64,000 nt of DNA from assembly GCA_947471505.1 (NCBI GenBank), contig CANIWM010000001.1, positions 124,001-188,000 on the forward strand, read 5' to 3'. Positions 33,782 through 45,172 of the stretch are shown here, in pieces. The notes under the pieces were generated by a model. The model did no database searches, had not been told where the DNA came from, and saw only the letters and a list, made by a program, of their open reading frames with translations. The DNA is from Chthoniobacteraceae bacterium (GTDB lineage Bacteria > Verrucomicrobiota > Verrucomicrobiia > Chthoniobacterales > Chthoniobacteraceae). The translations under genes and the position numbers were made by a program. Numbering within the stretch: position 1 is the stretch's first letter; each line of letters starts with the position of its first letter.

Positions 33782-35186
33782 TGTCTTTCACCACGTTCCC
33801 GTACACGTCGGTGAGGCGGAAATCGCGGCCTGCGTAGCGGTAGGTGAGCTTCTCGTGGTCGAGCCCGAGGAGGTGCAGCGTCGTTGCGTGGAGGTCGTGG
33901 ACGTGGACGGGATTCTCTACCGCTTTGTAGCCGTAGTCGTCCGTCGAGCCATAGCTGGTGCCGCCGCGCACGCCGCCGCCTGCCATCCACATCGTGTAGC
34001 CTTTCGCGTTGTGGTCGCGTCCGTCGTCGCGGCGACTGTCGGGCGTGCGGCCAAATTCTCCGCCCCAAATAATCAGCGTGTCCTTGAGCAAGCCGCTCAC
34101 TTTCAGATCGTGGATGAGGGCGGCGATGGGCTTGTCGATGGCTGTGCAGTTCGTGCGCAGTTTCGCGGCGAGGCCTTGGTGCTGGTCCCAGCCGGGATGG
34201 CAGACTTCGATAAAGCGGACGCCCGCTTCCGCGCACCGTCGGGCCATGAGGCACTGGCGTCCAAAGTTATCCGTCACGCCCTCGCCGATGCCGTACATTT
34301 TGAGCGTCTCGGGCGATTCCTTGGCGAGGCTCATCACTTTCGGAACCTCCGTCTGCATTCGGAACGCCAGCTCGAAAGACTGGATGACGCCCTCGACTTC
34401 CTGGTTGCCGGAAGTCTGCGCGAGGAAGTCGCGGTTCATCGATTGCACGAGGTCGAGCTGCTGGCGCTGAAGGGCAGAGGAGAGGTCCGAGTTGCGGAGG
34501 TTGGGGATTTCCGCTGGCGACGACGGCGTGTCGCTTTCGCCTTTTTCCCTCGCCGCGCCGACGCGTGTGCCTTGGTAAAATGCGGGGAGAAACGAGCTGC
34601 CGTAGTTTTGCGCGCCGCCCTGCGCGAGCGGCGGAGCGATGGTGATAAAGCCGGGCAGATTCTCGTTTTCCGAGCCCAGCCCGTAGAGCACCCACGCGCC
34701 CATGCTCGGACGGACAAACTGCGAGTTTCCCGTGTGAAGCTGCACGAACGCCTGCGGGTGATTTGGGATGTCCGTGTGCATCGAGCGGAGCAGGCACAGC
34801 TCATCCGCGTGCTGGCTGAGCGCGGGGAAAAGCTCGCTGATCCACAGCCCGCTCTGCCCTTGCTGGGCAAACTGAAACGGCGAACCGACGAGCTTATTGC
34901 CGCCCCGCAGCCCGCTCGGTTTCCCGTGGTCCTCCTTGAGCTTCGGCTTGTAGTCGAACGTGTCCTGATGCGCCGGCCCGCCCTGCATCGCGAGAAAGAT
35001 GACGCGCTTTGCCCGAGCGGGGAAATGCGGTGCCTTGGGAGCCAGCGGCGAGCGCTCTGCGGCCTGCGAGGACAGCGCGGAAAACGCCATCCAGCCGAAG
35101 CCTGCGGAGACGGATTTCAAAAGGTCGCGGCGATTCATCGCTCGCGGAGCAACGCCGTTGCACTCGAATGGACGAAAAGAGTTCAT
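33771..35186 (-). CDS. DUF1501 family protein
   Basis: This is a second DUF1501 protein (471 aa from ATG 35186). It has a twin-arginine-like N-terminus, MNRRDLLKSVSAGFGWMAFS, about residue 17 of this frame, and family motifs FLAMQGGPAHQDTFDYK, WVLYGLGSENENLPGFITI, GGAQNYGSSFLP, VRFIEVCHPGWDQHQGL, IIWGGEFGRTPDSR, DHNAKGYTMWMAGGGV and HVHDLHATTLHLLGLDHEKL. It lacks a PSD1 neighbour, like the copy at 9531-10940, and is preceded by ffh on the opposite strand. Biochemical role unknown; export via Tat is inferred from the RR motif. The choice among ATGs at 35213, 35186 and 35138 is uncertain. Confidence 0.9.
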   Translation of the reverse strand: MNSFRPFECNGVAPRAMNRRDLLKSVSAGFGWMAFSALSSQAAERSPLAPKAPHFPARAKRVIFLAMQGGPAHQDTFDYKPKLKEDHGKPSGLRGGNKLVGSPFQFAQQGQSGLWISELFPALSQHADELCLLRSMHTDIPNHPQAFVQLHTGNSQFVRPSMGAWVLYGLGSENENLPGFITIAPPLAQGGAQNYGSSFLPAFYQGTRVGAAREKGESDTPSSPAEIPNLRNSDLSSALQRQQLDLVQSMNRDFLAQTSGNQEVEGVIQSFELAFRMQTEVPKVMSLAKESPETLKMYGIGEGVTDNFGRQCLMARRCAEAGVRFIEVCHPGWDQHQGLAAKLRTNCTAIDKPIAALIHDLKVSGLLKDTLIIWGGEFGRTPDSRRDDGRDHNAKGYTMWMAGGGVRGGTSYGSTDDYGYKAVENPVHVHDLHATTLHLLGLDHEKLTYRYAGRDFRLTDVYGNVVKDIIA

Positions 35187-35298
35187 GGTGGTGTTCTTCC
35201 ATTGAGATAGCACGGCGGCGCACGGTTTGGACAGCGGAGAAAGGGGCGTTGGATTTCGTCATTCCCATCTTGCGCCGTGCGGCTAGTGTCCGCGCCTC

Positions 35299-36630
35299 AT
35301 GTTTAGTCTGCTTGCCGATAAATTACAGGGCGTCTTCCGCAACCTTTCCGGGAAGGGAAAAATCTCCGAATCCAACATCACCGATGCGCTCCGCGAAGTG
35401 CGGATGGCGCTGCTGGAGGCGGATGTGCACTTCCAAGTGGCGAAAGATTTCATCGCTCGGGTGAAGGAGCAGGCGATGGGCGAGGCCGTGCTGAAGAGCG
35501 TCTCGCCGGGGCAGCAGATCGTCAAAATTTTCCACGACGAACTCACGCGCGTCCTCGGTGGCGAGGCTTCGGAGCTCAACCTTACACCGCCCGCTCGCTT
35601 GCTCATCGTCGGCCTGAATGGCGCGGGAAAAACGACGACGTGCGGGAAGCTGGCGAACTTTTTGCGCAAGCAGGGCAAAGCGCCCGCGCTCATCGCGTGC
35701 GACCTTTACCGGCCCGCCGCTATTGAGCAATTGGCGACGCTCGGCAGGCAGTTGAACGTCCCCGTTTTCACCCCGCCGCCGGGCGAGACGAACGTGCTCG
35801 TCGCCGCGAAACTCGCGCTGCAATGGCTCGCGGAGACACCGCACAACGTCGCGATTTTCGACACGGCGGGGCGGCAGGAAATTGACGAGGCGCTGGTGAA
35901 AGAAGTGCAGCAGCTCAAAGAAATGCTGCAACCGCAGGAAGTGCTGCTCGTCGCCGACGCAGCCACCGGACAGCAGGCAGTGAGCGTCGCGACGCACTTC
36001 CACGAAGCGCTGCAAATCACCGGACTCATCCTGACTAAACTCGACGGCGATGCCCGCGGCGGCGCGGCGCTCTCGATGCGCGAGGTGACGAAACAGCCGA
36101 TCAAATTTGCCGGCCACGGCGAAAAGATGGACGCCTTCGAAGTCTTCCACCCGGACCGGCTCGCGGGCCGAATCCTCGGCATGGGCGACATCGTCTCCCT
36201 CGTGGAAAACGCCGCCGCCGCCATCAACGAAGACGACGCGAAGCGCATGGAACAGCGCATGATGCGGGCGGAGTTTGACTTCAACGACTTCCTCGAAATG
36301 TTCGCGATGATGAAGAAGATGGGCCCCCTTGACAAAATCCTAGGGATGCTCCCCGGCATGGGCAAAGTCGCCGACATGAACATTGACGAGAAGCAGATGT
36401 CGCGGCCCAAAGCCATCGTGCAATCCATGACGCACGAAGAGCGTTCAAAGCCCGACATCCTCAATGCTCGCCGCCGCCAACGCATCGCGCGCGGCAGCGG
36501 AACGACCGTCACGGAAGTGAACGAAATCATCTCCCGCTTCGGCGAGATGCGAAAGATGATGAAGCAGATGCCCATGATGCAAAAGATGATGGGCAAGAAA
36601 AAACGCGGGCAAGGGATGTTCGCCCGGTAG
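35299..36630 (+). CDS. ffh: Signal recognition particle protein Ffh
   Basis: Ffh is the SRP GTPase that binds signal sequences of nascent membrane proteins together with 4.5S RNA and delivers them to FtsY. At 443 aa it is standard length. The N-terminal four-helix bundle (1-98) is followed by the G domain with G1 GLNGAGKTTT (105-114), G3 DTAGRQEIDE, G4 TKLDGDARGG, then the methionine-rich M domain (about 295-443), ending KMMKQMPMMQKMMGKKKRGQ. The Met-rich tail is the signal-sequence groove. It stands alone between a DUF1501 gene and the LRR gene. The 4.5S RNA gene was looked for nearby and not recognised. Confidence 0.95.
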   Translation: MFSLLADKLQGVFRNLSGKGKISESNITDALREVRMALLEADVHFQVAKDFIARVKEQAMGEAVLKSVSPGQQIVKIFHDELTRVLGGEASELNLTPPARLLIVGLNGAGKTTTCGKLANFLRKQGKAPALIACDLYRPAAIEQLATLGRQLNVPVFTPPPGETNVLVAAKLALQWLAETPHNVAIFDTAGRQEIDEALVKEVQQLKEMLQPQEVLLVADAATGQQAVSVATHFHEALQITGLILTKLDGDARGGAALSMREVTKQPIKFAGHGEKMDAFEVFHPDRLAGRILGMGDIVSLVENAAAAINEDDAKRMEQRMMRAEFDFNDFLEMFAMMKKMGPLDKILGMLPGMGKVADMNIDEKQMSRPKAIVQSMTHEERSKPDILNARRRQRIARGSGTTVTEVNEIISRFGEMRKMMKQMPMMQKMMGKKKRGQGMFAR

Positions 36631-36656
36631 AAGCAGAGGGTTTTAGCCTGCCGCTT

Positions 36657-38600
36657 TCATCGCGGAAGTGGGCGGCTTTCCGGCGGGAGCGGGAGGTCGT
36701 GCCAGTTCTCAAATGCGACGCTGAGCACTGCGAGCGCTTCATCAAGCTGGTGTTCCACGACGAAGACCCCTTGCTCGGAGACGTGCATGGAAAAGGAGAG
36801 TTCTTCGCTGAGGGACGCTGTGCCCGGTGGTGGTGGTGGCGGCTCGGCGATGCCTCCACCTTCTTCTTCGTCTTCGTCGCCTTCATTGGTGTCGAACCCG
36901 GCGCTGGCGGCACCGGCGGGGGCGTCGTCCTCGGGCTCGTCGGGCAGTGGCTCGGGTGCGCCGAGGCCGTCGATGCCGGTGGGCGGGGAGAAATCTTTTG
37001 GGTCAATCGGGTGGCCTTGTTGGCGTAGTATCTCGTGGCGGTGCTCGCGTTCGAGGCGGCGGAGGTGTTCCTCGCGGTGGCGGCGGTGTTCCTCGCGTTC
37101 CTGGATCTCTTCGTCGAGGGTGGTTCCGTGGTCGAGCCAGTCGAGGCTGCCGGGCTCGCGTTTGCGGCGGCGGCCCCAGCCGTCTTTGGGGATGTCGCCG
37201 TGCGGTTCGACGCTGACGAAGTAGCGGAGCGGGTCGAGGCAGGCGGCGGAGAAGTGGCGCAGGCACTCGACGATCTCGGGCAGTCGCTGCACATCCTGAA
37301 AGCGTTGGATAATGAGGTTATAGATGGAGGGGGAAGTATTCCATCCCTCGCCAAGGAGGGCGTCGAGTCTGCGCCTGATTTCGGCAGATATCCAGCGGGA
37401 CTCAGCGGAGCGAAGTGCGGGGTCTCCGGCATAGCGTTTCTCGCGCGGATTCGAGTCCGCCATGTTGCCGTGGATGAGATTGGATTCGTCGTTCTTCGCA
37501 TCGTAGCGAAACCATCGCAACGGCGGGAGCGGGCGCGGCTCGGGGGCGAGGAAGTCTTCGCTCCACGGAGGGAGGCCAGCGTGCAGCGCGCCCAGCTCGG
37601 TTTCGAGGATGAGGCAGCGAGGGAGCGAGACTTCCCGCAGCGCGGGTGCTGCGGCGAGCGGCTCAATGTCGAGCGGGCGCTCGCGGATGAGCGTGATCTC
37701 ACGCAAGCACGGCAGTGTGGCGAGCGGACGTAGGTCCGTGCAAAGCTCGCTCGCTAGGGAGAGGTAGGTGAGTTCGCGGAGGGCCTCCAGCGGGCGCAAG
37801 TCGCGAAACACTCCGGAGATGGTGAGATTCACGAGGTGTGGGAAACGCTCGACTCCATCGAGCGTCGTGGTGCCGGTAAGGTTGATACAGCTATTTTTGC
37901 CGACCCAGAGCTGGCGCACGCACGGCATGGCGGGCAGCCCGTGCAGATCGCGCAAGGGCGTCGTCCAGTATTGGCCGCAGTCAAACCCGGCCGTCTCCAC
38001 GGCTGGCAGGGAATGCACTGCGGCGAGGGCCAGAAGGTTTCCAGTGAAGTTCAGCTCGCGCAACGCGGGCAGCGTGGCGAGTGCGGAGAGATCGGGCCAC
38101 GGAGAATCGAGGTTCAATTTCACCTCGGCGAGCTGGGGCATCCCGGCGATGGGCGAAAGATCGACGAGCGCGTGACCGACCGGCGAGATGTATTCGGCGA
38201 GGTTGAGTCTGCGCAGCGAGCGGAGGCCGACAATGGGGGAAAGGTCGGCGACTTCGCAGCAGTGGATGGAGATTTCCTCGATGTGAGGAAAGAAGCGCAG
38301 CGCGCTGAGGTCGCGGATTGGGCGCTCCGACCCGCACGCGTCCGGCATCACTTTAATGTCCGCCCACATCTCCACGGTGCCTTCGAGGTGTGCGCGGGCG
38401 ATGCGCGAGCGGTAGGCGGGGTTTTCGTCCCGCTCGCGCCGGAGCCGGTGGATGGCGTCCCAATTAAACTCAAACGGGTGCTTGTGCTTGTGCCGGTAAA
38501 GCCTCCAGCCGTGCTCGATGAGCAATTCGGCGGTGTAAAGTTCGTCGCTGGTGCGGGCGGGGTCTATGGTCCACTGGTAAAAGTCGTCGGCAAGGCTCAT
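36657..38600 (-). CDS. Leucine-rich repeat protein with acidic disordered C-terminal half
   Basis: This 647-aa protein has no signal peptide, so it is probably cytoplasmic. Residues 1-75 form a helical, Trp/His/Arg-rich domain (EHGWRLYRHKHKHPFEFNWD). Residues about 100-340 are a run of LRRs of the short cysteine-like type, for example EISIHCCEVADLSPIVGLRS, LRRLNLAEYISPV, LSPIAGMPQLAEVKLNLDS, LREITLIRERPLDIEPL. The rest carries Arg/Glu/His-rich coiled stretches (EEHRRHREEHLRRLEREHRH) and an acidic, Pro-rich segment (EGDEDEEEGGGIAEPPPPPP). LRRs bind other proteins. ATG 38600 (MSLADDFYQWTIDP) is preferred over 38696. No nuclease or kinase domain is seen. Confidence 0.8.
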   Translation of the reverse strand: MSLADDFYQWTIDPARTSDELYTAELLIEHGWRLYRHKHKHPFEFNWDAIHRLRRERDENPAYRSRIARAHLEGTVEMWADIKVMPDACGSERPIRDLSALRFFPHIEEISIHCCEVADLSPIVGLRSLRRLNLAEYISPVGHALVDLSPIAGMPQLAEVKLNLDSPWPDLSALATLPALRELNFTGNLLALAAVHSLPAVETAGFDCGQYWTTPLRDLHGLPAMPCVRQLWVGKNSCINLTGTTTLDGVERFPHLVNLTISGVFRDLRPLEALRELTYLSLASELCTDLRPLATLPCLREITLIRERPLDIEPLAAAPALREVSLPRCLILETELGALHAGLPPWSEDFLAPEPRPLPPLRWFRYDAKNDESNLIHGNMADSNPREKRYAGDPALRSAESRWISAEIRRRLDALLGEGWNTSPSIYNLIIQRFQDVQRLPEIVECLRHFSAACLDPLRYFVSVEPHGDIPKDGWGRRRKREPGSLDWLDHGTTLDEEIQEREEHRRHREEHLRRLEREHRHEILRQQGHPIDPKDFSPPTGIDGLGAPEPLPDEPEDDAPAGAASAGFDTNEGDEDEEEGGGIAEPPPPPPGTASLSEELSFSMHVSEQGVFVVEHQLDEALAVLSVAFENWHDLPLPPESRPLPR

Positions 38601-38717
38601 GGGAAAAATTGGTGCGGAGACGGAAGCACAATCAACGCATAAGGCGAGCGCGGAAATGTTCCGCCGAACGGGCTCAGTAGTCCGCGTTGCCCTCACCCGC
38701 CCATAGGCGACGGTTAC

Positions 38718-39623
38718 CTACGGCTTGCTCACGTTCACGCGGTAGAATTTCTGCGCGCCGCCGCCTGCGGTGTCGGTGACGGTGCGTTCGTTGCCTGCGT
38801 CGCTTTGCGTGAAGGTAGTCAGCGGTGCCCAGTTCCCGCTCGTGAGCGAGGTGCGAAACTCCACGGTGTAGGTGCGCCCGGCGACGATGGGGGAAAAGAC
38901 GATGAGCTTCTTGATTGCCGAGGCGGGGGCGGGGTCCACGCGCATGGCGAAACGCGAGCCGTTGCTCGTCGGCACGAGGCCGGCAGTGAACTCGAAGAGG
39001 TTGTTGTTTCCGTCGGCGTCCGCGTCCACGGCGGGGGCGGCGAGGGGGTTGTTTTCGCCGAAGTATTGCACCTGCCAGTCGTCGCCGAGACCGTCGGCGG
39101 CGTAGGTGCCGAAGTTGTCGGCGATGGTGTCGAGCACGGTGAGGCCGAGGGTGCCGGTGAAGCCGAGGTGGATGCCCTGCGCGGTGGCGGCGGTGTTTTG
39201 ATAAACGACGCCGCCCGTCGCGATGCCGGTGCCCGCGAGGGTGAGCGGGCCGCTGACGGTGCTCCACGCGACGCTCCCGGCGGGGATGGCGGTGAAAGTA
39301 TCGTCGTCGAGCGTGAGGAATGCGCCGAGCTGGCGGGTGGCGGTTTCATTCACCGTGAGCGGTGCGGCGTTGAGCGCGAGGCCGGTCGGCTCGGTGAGCT
39401 GCGCGATGAAGCCCGCCTTTGCCGTCTCCGCCGGGGCGGCGACGGTGGAAGTGCCCGCGATGCCGCCTGCGCTGCCGGTGTTTGTGTAGGCGGCGCTGGT
39501 GGTGCGTTTGCCGCCGGTGCCGGTGGTGTCGGTGAGGACGGTGTAGTTCGCGGAAGTGCGCGGCCCGGCGAAGGTCGGCACGGCCACCAGCAAAGTGGCG
39601 AGGAAAATGGGTAGTGGTTTCAT
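38718..39623 (-). CDS. Secreted protein with DxDxDG motif
   Basis: This 301-aa exported protein (signal MKPLPIFLATLLVAVPTFAG) has a Thr/Gly/Ala-rich beta region, then GLGDDWQVQYFGENNPLAAP and DADADGNNNLFEFTAGLVPT, a calcium-binding DxDxDG-type motif that is very common at the C-terminal side of Verrucomicrobiota and Planctomycetes surface proteins. The last ~80 residues resemble a small beta-sandwich domain (RTYTVEFRTSLTSGNWAPLT) that often closes such proteins. It is transcribed with the larger repeat protein 39639-41939 (15-bp gap). Localisation is inferred as the cell surface or outside; function unknown. Confidence 0.76.
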   Translation of the reverse strand: MKPLPIFLATLLVAVPTFAGPRTSANYTVLTDTTGTGGKRTTSAAYTNTGSAGGIAGTSTVAAPAETAKAGFIAQLTEPTGLALNAAPLTVNETATRQLGAFLTLDDDTFTAIPAGSVAWSTVSGPLTLAGTGIATGGVVYQNTAATAQGIHLGFTGTLGLTVLDTIADNFGTYAADGLGDDWQVQYFGENNPLAAPAVDADADGNNNLFEFTAGLVPTSNGSRFAMRVDPAPASAIKKLIVFSPIVAGRTYTVEFRTSLTSGNWAPLTTFTQSDAGNERTVTDTAGGGAQKFYRVNVSKP

Positions 39624-39638
39624 GAGTCGGTGCGCGGG

Positions 39639-41939
39639 TTATTGGTTGTGTGTGGAGGTGACAAATCCGGCCCAATAGGAATCGCCAGATTTCCGGGAGA
39701 GCGAAACTTCCGTTTGCTTGCCATTCATGTCGAAGGTGTCGCCAAACTGGCAGCGGAAATACACGACATCCTGCGCGTTGGTGAATAGTTGGACAGTGCC
39801 AGCGGTGCTGGGGTTATCTATGAATTGGTAACTGTTCACGTTCGCACCGCTGCTGTTTATGCCCATGACCACGATGGTGATGCGTCCGGGATTCGCGATG
39901 TAGCGGAGGAGAAAGCCACCGTTCGTTGCGTCGCGCTCCAGAGTCCCCCTGTCATAGCGGGCGACGACGTGGTTTGCCGCTGGGCTGCGCGATTGAATGC
40001 GCCGGGCGACAGTGCCGCCATCCGGAGGTTCGGTAGTGCCGGTCGCGCTTCCATTGAGGATGGTGCCGTTGATCGTGGCGTTGCCGGTGAAGGTATTGGT
40101 GGAGGCGTTGAGCTTCGGGATATTGGCAGAGAGCAGGGCGTCGGAGACGGTGCCGGTGTCGAGGTTCGTCGCGCTCAGGCCGGTAAGCGCCGCGCCGCTG
40201 CCGCTGAAGGTGCCGACCGTCGTTCCGCCGAGCGTGAGGCCGCTGGCGAGTTTCGTCGAATCCACGGCATTGTTGTTGAGCTTGGCGGTGCTCACGGCGC
40301 CGTCGGCGAGTTTCGGGCCGGTGATGGCGGCCCCGGCGATTTGGGAAGTGCCGATGGTCTGGTTGGCGATTTTTGCTGAGGTTACAGCACCGTCGTTGAG
40401 CTTGAGGGTCGTCACAGCCCCGTCGTTGATTTTCGCGACGGTGACAGCGCCATCCGCGAGCTTGGCGGTGGTCACGCCGGCGTCGGCGATTTGGGACGTG
40501 CCGATGGCTTGGTTGGCGATTTTTTCAGCAGTGACACTGCCCGCAGTGAGGCCGGCTCCGTTGAGATTGGTGAGCGCTGCGCCGTCGCCGCTGAAAGCAG
40601 TGGCGGCGACAGTCCCGTCCACTTCCAGCTTGCTGGCAGGCGTGGTGATGCCGATGCCGACGTTGCCACCCAAGATCGCGATTTCCGAGGCGGTGAGGGT
40701 GAGCGACGCATTGAGCGTATTCGCGTCATTCACACTCTGAATCCCGACTCCTTGCACATTGCCGATTTGGGATCCGGGGCGGACCAGCAAGTTTTCGTCC
40801 GCACCGGTGTGGACATGGAATTTGTTTAACGGCGTAGTGCCGATGCCGACGTTGCCGGCGAACGTATTCGTGGCACCGGTGAAGCTCTGGGTAGCGCGGT
40901 TTAAAAGGGCGACGTTTGCGGAGAGGCGCAAGTCGGCGACGGTGCCGGTGGAGAGGTTCGTCGCGTTCAGCGCGGTGAGTGCTGCGCCGCTGCCGCTAAA
41001 GGTGCCGCTTGTCGTGCCGGCGAGCGTGAGGCCGCTGGCGAGTTGCGTGCTGCCGATGGAGGCTGCCGTGATATTTCCGCCGCTGAGATTTGTGAGCGCG
41101 GAGGCATTCAAAGCGGGCAGTGCGCCGGTGAGGTTTGCCGCAGAAAGCGCGGTGAGTGCTGCGCCGCTGCCGCTAAAGGTGCCGCTCGTCGTGCCGCTGA
41201 GCGTGAGGCCGCTGGCGAGTTGTGTGCTGCCGATGGAGGCTGCGGTGATATTTCCGCCGCTGAGATTGGTGAGCGCGGAGGCATTCAAAGCGGGCAGTGC
41301 GCCGGAGAGGTTTGCCGCTGAAAGCGCGGTGAGCGCCGCGCCGCTGCCGCTAAAGGTGCCGCTCGTCGTGCCGCCGAGGGTGAGGTTGTTGGCGAGCTTT
41401 GCGCTCGTCACCGCGTTGCCGGCGATTTTTGCAGAAGTAACGGCGCTCGCCGCGAGTTGCGAGGAGTCCACGGCTAGGTCGGCGATCTTCGCGGAGGTGA
41501 CGCTGCCATCCGCGAGGTAGCCGCTTGGCGCGAGGCGCTGGTCCGGGGTGAGGAGTTGGTTGCCGTTCACGCCGTCATTAAACCAAACGCGGAGGCGGAC
41601 ATCGCCATTGGCCCAGACGCTGGCGGGGATGGCGGCCATATTGGCCACGCTCGTGTCGCCGAGCAGGACGGAGTAGAGGCCCTTCGTCACCGTGAGGGAG
41701 ACGGCGGTGTCCGGCACGCCGTCGGCGGGCGCGACGTCTGCGGAGCTGCCCCAATAAGTCGTAGTGCCCGCCGTATTCACGAGGGCAAAGCGGAACGAGC
41801 CAGCGCCCTCAAAGTTCACCGTGCTGACGGCGACGCGGCCTTGGTAGTTGACGAGGGATGGAGTCTGCGCCGAAGCGAGCTGCGGGAGCAGGAGCGTGGA
41901 GATGAGGCCGGCGAGGATGAAGCGATTGCGAGTTTTCAT
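39639..41939 (-). CDS. Secreted tail-fibre-like repeat protein
   Basis: This 766-aa secreted protein (signal MKTRNRFILAGLISTLLLPQ, LASAQ) starts with a conserved module (LVNYQGRVAVSTVNFEGAGS, RLRVWFNDGVNG, LLTPDQRLAPSGY) seen in Verrucomicrobiota cell-surface proteins. It then has long runs of short units such as SAKIADLAVDSSQLAASAVT and LADGAVTVAKINDGAVTTLK, a trimeric tail-fibre-like pattern. A 177-bp (59-aa) unit beginning LSAANL repeats between 40960 and 41375. The C-terminal ~100 residues resemble a globular domain. It could be an adhesive fibre on the cell or sheath. Gene order with the 38718-39623 and 41982-42476 genes suggests one operon, all exported. Confidence 0.75.
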   Translation of the reverse strand: MKTRNRFILAGLISTLLLPQLASAQTPSLVNYQGRVAVSTVNFEGAGSFRFALVNTAGTTTYWGSSADVAPADGVPDTAVSLTVTKGLYSVLLGDTSVANMAAIPASVWANGDVRLRVWFNDGVNGNQLLTPDQRLAPSGYLADGSVTSAKIADLAVDSSQLAASAVTSAKIAGNAVTSAKLANNLTLGGTTSGTFSGSGAALTALSAANLSGALPALNASALTNLSGGNITAASIGSTQLASGLTLSGTTSGTFSGSGAALTALSAANLTGALPALNASALTNLSGGNITAASIGSTQLASGLTLAGTTSGTFSGSGAALTALNATNLSTGTVADLRLSANVALLNRATQSFTGATNTFAGNVGIGTTPLNKFHVHTGADENLLVRPGSQIGNVQGVGIQSVNDANTLNASLTLTASEIAILGGNVGIGITTPASKLEVDGTVAATAFSGDGAALTNLNGAGLTAGSVTAEKIANQAIGTSQIADAGVTTAKLADGAVTVAKINDGAVTTLKLNDGAVTSAKIANQTIGTSQIAGAAITGPKLADGAVSTAKLNNNAVDSTKLASGLTLGGTTVGTFSGSGAALTGLSATNLDTGTVSDALLSANIPKLNASTNTFTGNATINGTILNGSATGTTEPPDGGTVARRIQSRSPAANHVVARYDRGTLERDATNGGFLLRYIANPGRITIVVMGINSSGANVNSYQFIDNPSTAGTVQLFTNAQDVVYFRCQFGDTFDMNGKQTEVSLSRKSGDSYWAGFVTSTHNQ

Positions 41940-41981
41940 TGTGATAGGATGGTTGGCGGTGAAGGTCTTGTGCGTGCGGGC

Positions 41982-42476
41982 TTACTTCTGTTTGTGGCCC
42001 TTTTTCTCGAGCGGGCGGGCGGACTCGGCCTGTTGGGAAAAGCTGGCGGTGCTTTCCGCCTTCACCACCTCGGCTCCGGCGCGGCGGACGATGACTTGGT
42101 ATTCCATGTCCTGCCTGTGGTTGCCGATGTCCTGCACGGGCACGGCACCGACATTGAACGTGGCGACCTCTGCGGTCTTCAGCGCCTTGAGCGTTTCTTT
42201 CCCCGCGCTGAGCAACGCGCGTTGATCGCTGGGCCGCTCGACGAGGATCGACCATTCGACCTCGCCTTCGGCCAGTGGCTTGGTGGTGGTATTTTTTACG
42301 GTGATGCGAAGGCCGCGCGTGAGTTCCTCGGCGTTCTGCCTTGGCTTGGCGAGTTTGTCCTGCCGGTCGAGTGTGCGGCGTTCGACTTTGAGTTCCGTGT
42401 CCCGCAATTGCGCGAAGGCGGGCGCTGCGGTGATGATGGCGAGAATGGCGGTGAGTGAGAGAAGAATGGTTTTCAT
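41982..42476 (-). CDS. Small secreted protein
   Basis: This 164-aa exported protein has a signal peptide (MKTILLSLTAILAIITAAPA, FAQ). The mature part starts with an Arg/Asp/Lys-rich helix (RDTELKVERRTLDRQDKLAK), then a beta-domain (GLRITVKNTTTKPLAEGEVE, WSILVERPSD) that looks like a small immunoglobulin-like or FixG-like sandwich, and ends in a Lys-rich tail (PLEKKGHKQK). No family is recognised. It lies 42 bp upstream of the 766-aa fibre protein on the same strand, and 93 bp after the Ser/Thr kinase stop, so it may be in the same surface-protein operon. Confidence 0.74.
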   Translation of the reverse strand: MKTILLSLTAILAIITAAPAFAQLRDTELKVERRTLDRQDKLAKPRQNAEELTRGLRITVKNTTTKPLAEGEVEWSILVERPSDQRALLSAGKETLKALKTAEVATFNVGAVPVQDIGNHRQDMEYQVIVRRAGAEVVKAESTASFSQQAESARPLEKKGHKQK

Positions 42477-42569
42477 GTTGAATGTTGAGGAGCGAAACGC
42501 CCCGTCAATTTGTCCATGCCCCGTCTGCGGATGATTCCGGCAAACTTTCCCAAAAAAACTTTCCGCGCC

Positions 42570-44555
<1,986 letters not shown>

Positions 44556-44561
44556 CCCTAC

Positions 44562-45116
44562 CTATGCCCCATCCGCGCCCGAAACCGGCGAGATTTCCGC
44601 CTTCAACCAAGCCCGGGCGAACGCCCACTGGCGATTCAGCTCCCGCTCCGAAAGCCCCGTCACCTGCGAAATCTCCGGCCACGTCATGCCCGCAAAGAAC
44701 CGCAGACTCACAATCTCCGCCCCCAGCGGGTCCGCGCCCGCCAGCTTTCCCAGCGCTTCATCCACCGCGAGCAACTCATCATCCGGCGCAGGCATCACGA
44801 TCATATCGTCCTCCAGCTCCACGCGCTCCTGCACGCCGCCGCGCTTCAACCGCTGGCGGTCCCGCACGCGATTCATCAAAATCCGCCGCATCGCCTGCGC
44901 CGCCGCGCCGAAGAAATGCCGCCTATTTTCCCAAACGCTCTCGCCCCCGACGCGCAACCAAGCCTCATGCACCAGCGCCGTAGCCGTCAGCGTCTGCGGC
45001 CCGGACTCGGAAGACATCATCCCGCGAGCCAGCCGCCGCAGTTCATCATAAACGCCGGGCAACAAGTCCGCGGAATTTGCGGGAGCTGTCGATGGATTCG
45101 GCGTCAATTCTTCCAT
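44562..45116 (-). CDS. ECF-family RNA polymerase sigma factor
   Basis: This 184-aa sigma factor belongs to the ECF type widespread in Planctomycetes and Verrucomicrobia near Ser/Thr kinases. The region 2 motifs are present (VYDELRRLARGMM, LTATALVHEAWLRV, FFGAAAQAMRRILMNRVRDR), followed by a short linker and region 4 (GAEIVSLRFFAGMTWPEISQ, VTGLSERELNRQWAFARAWL). ATG 45116 gives the usual length; a longer frame to 45233 enters repeat DNA. It is transcribed with the kinase and its target promoters cannot be deduced from one window. Confidence 0.88.
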   Translation of the reverse strand: MEELTPNPSTAPANSADLLPGVYDELRRLARGMMSSESGPQTLTATALVHEAWLRVGGESVWENRRHFFGAAAQAMRRILMNRVRDRQRLKRGGVQERVELEDDMIVMPAPDDELLAVDEALGKLAGADPLGAEIVSLRFFAGMTWPEISQVTGLSERELNRQWAFARAWLKAEISPVSGADGA

Positions 45117-45172
45117 GCGGCGACAAGAGCCGTATGGCCGGAGAGAGTCAATCACCGGGGAATGGCGGCCAC

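Noticed and set aside
35187-35298. 4.5S SRP RNA gene next to ffh
   Set aside because: I looked for the conserved GGUCAGG...GGAAGGAAGCAG loop in the gap and nearby and did not see it.
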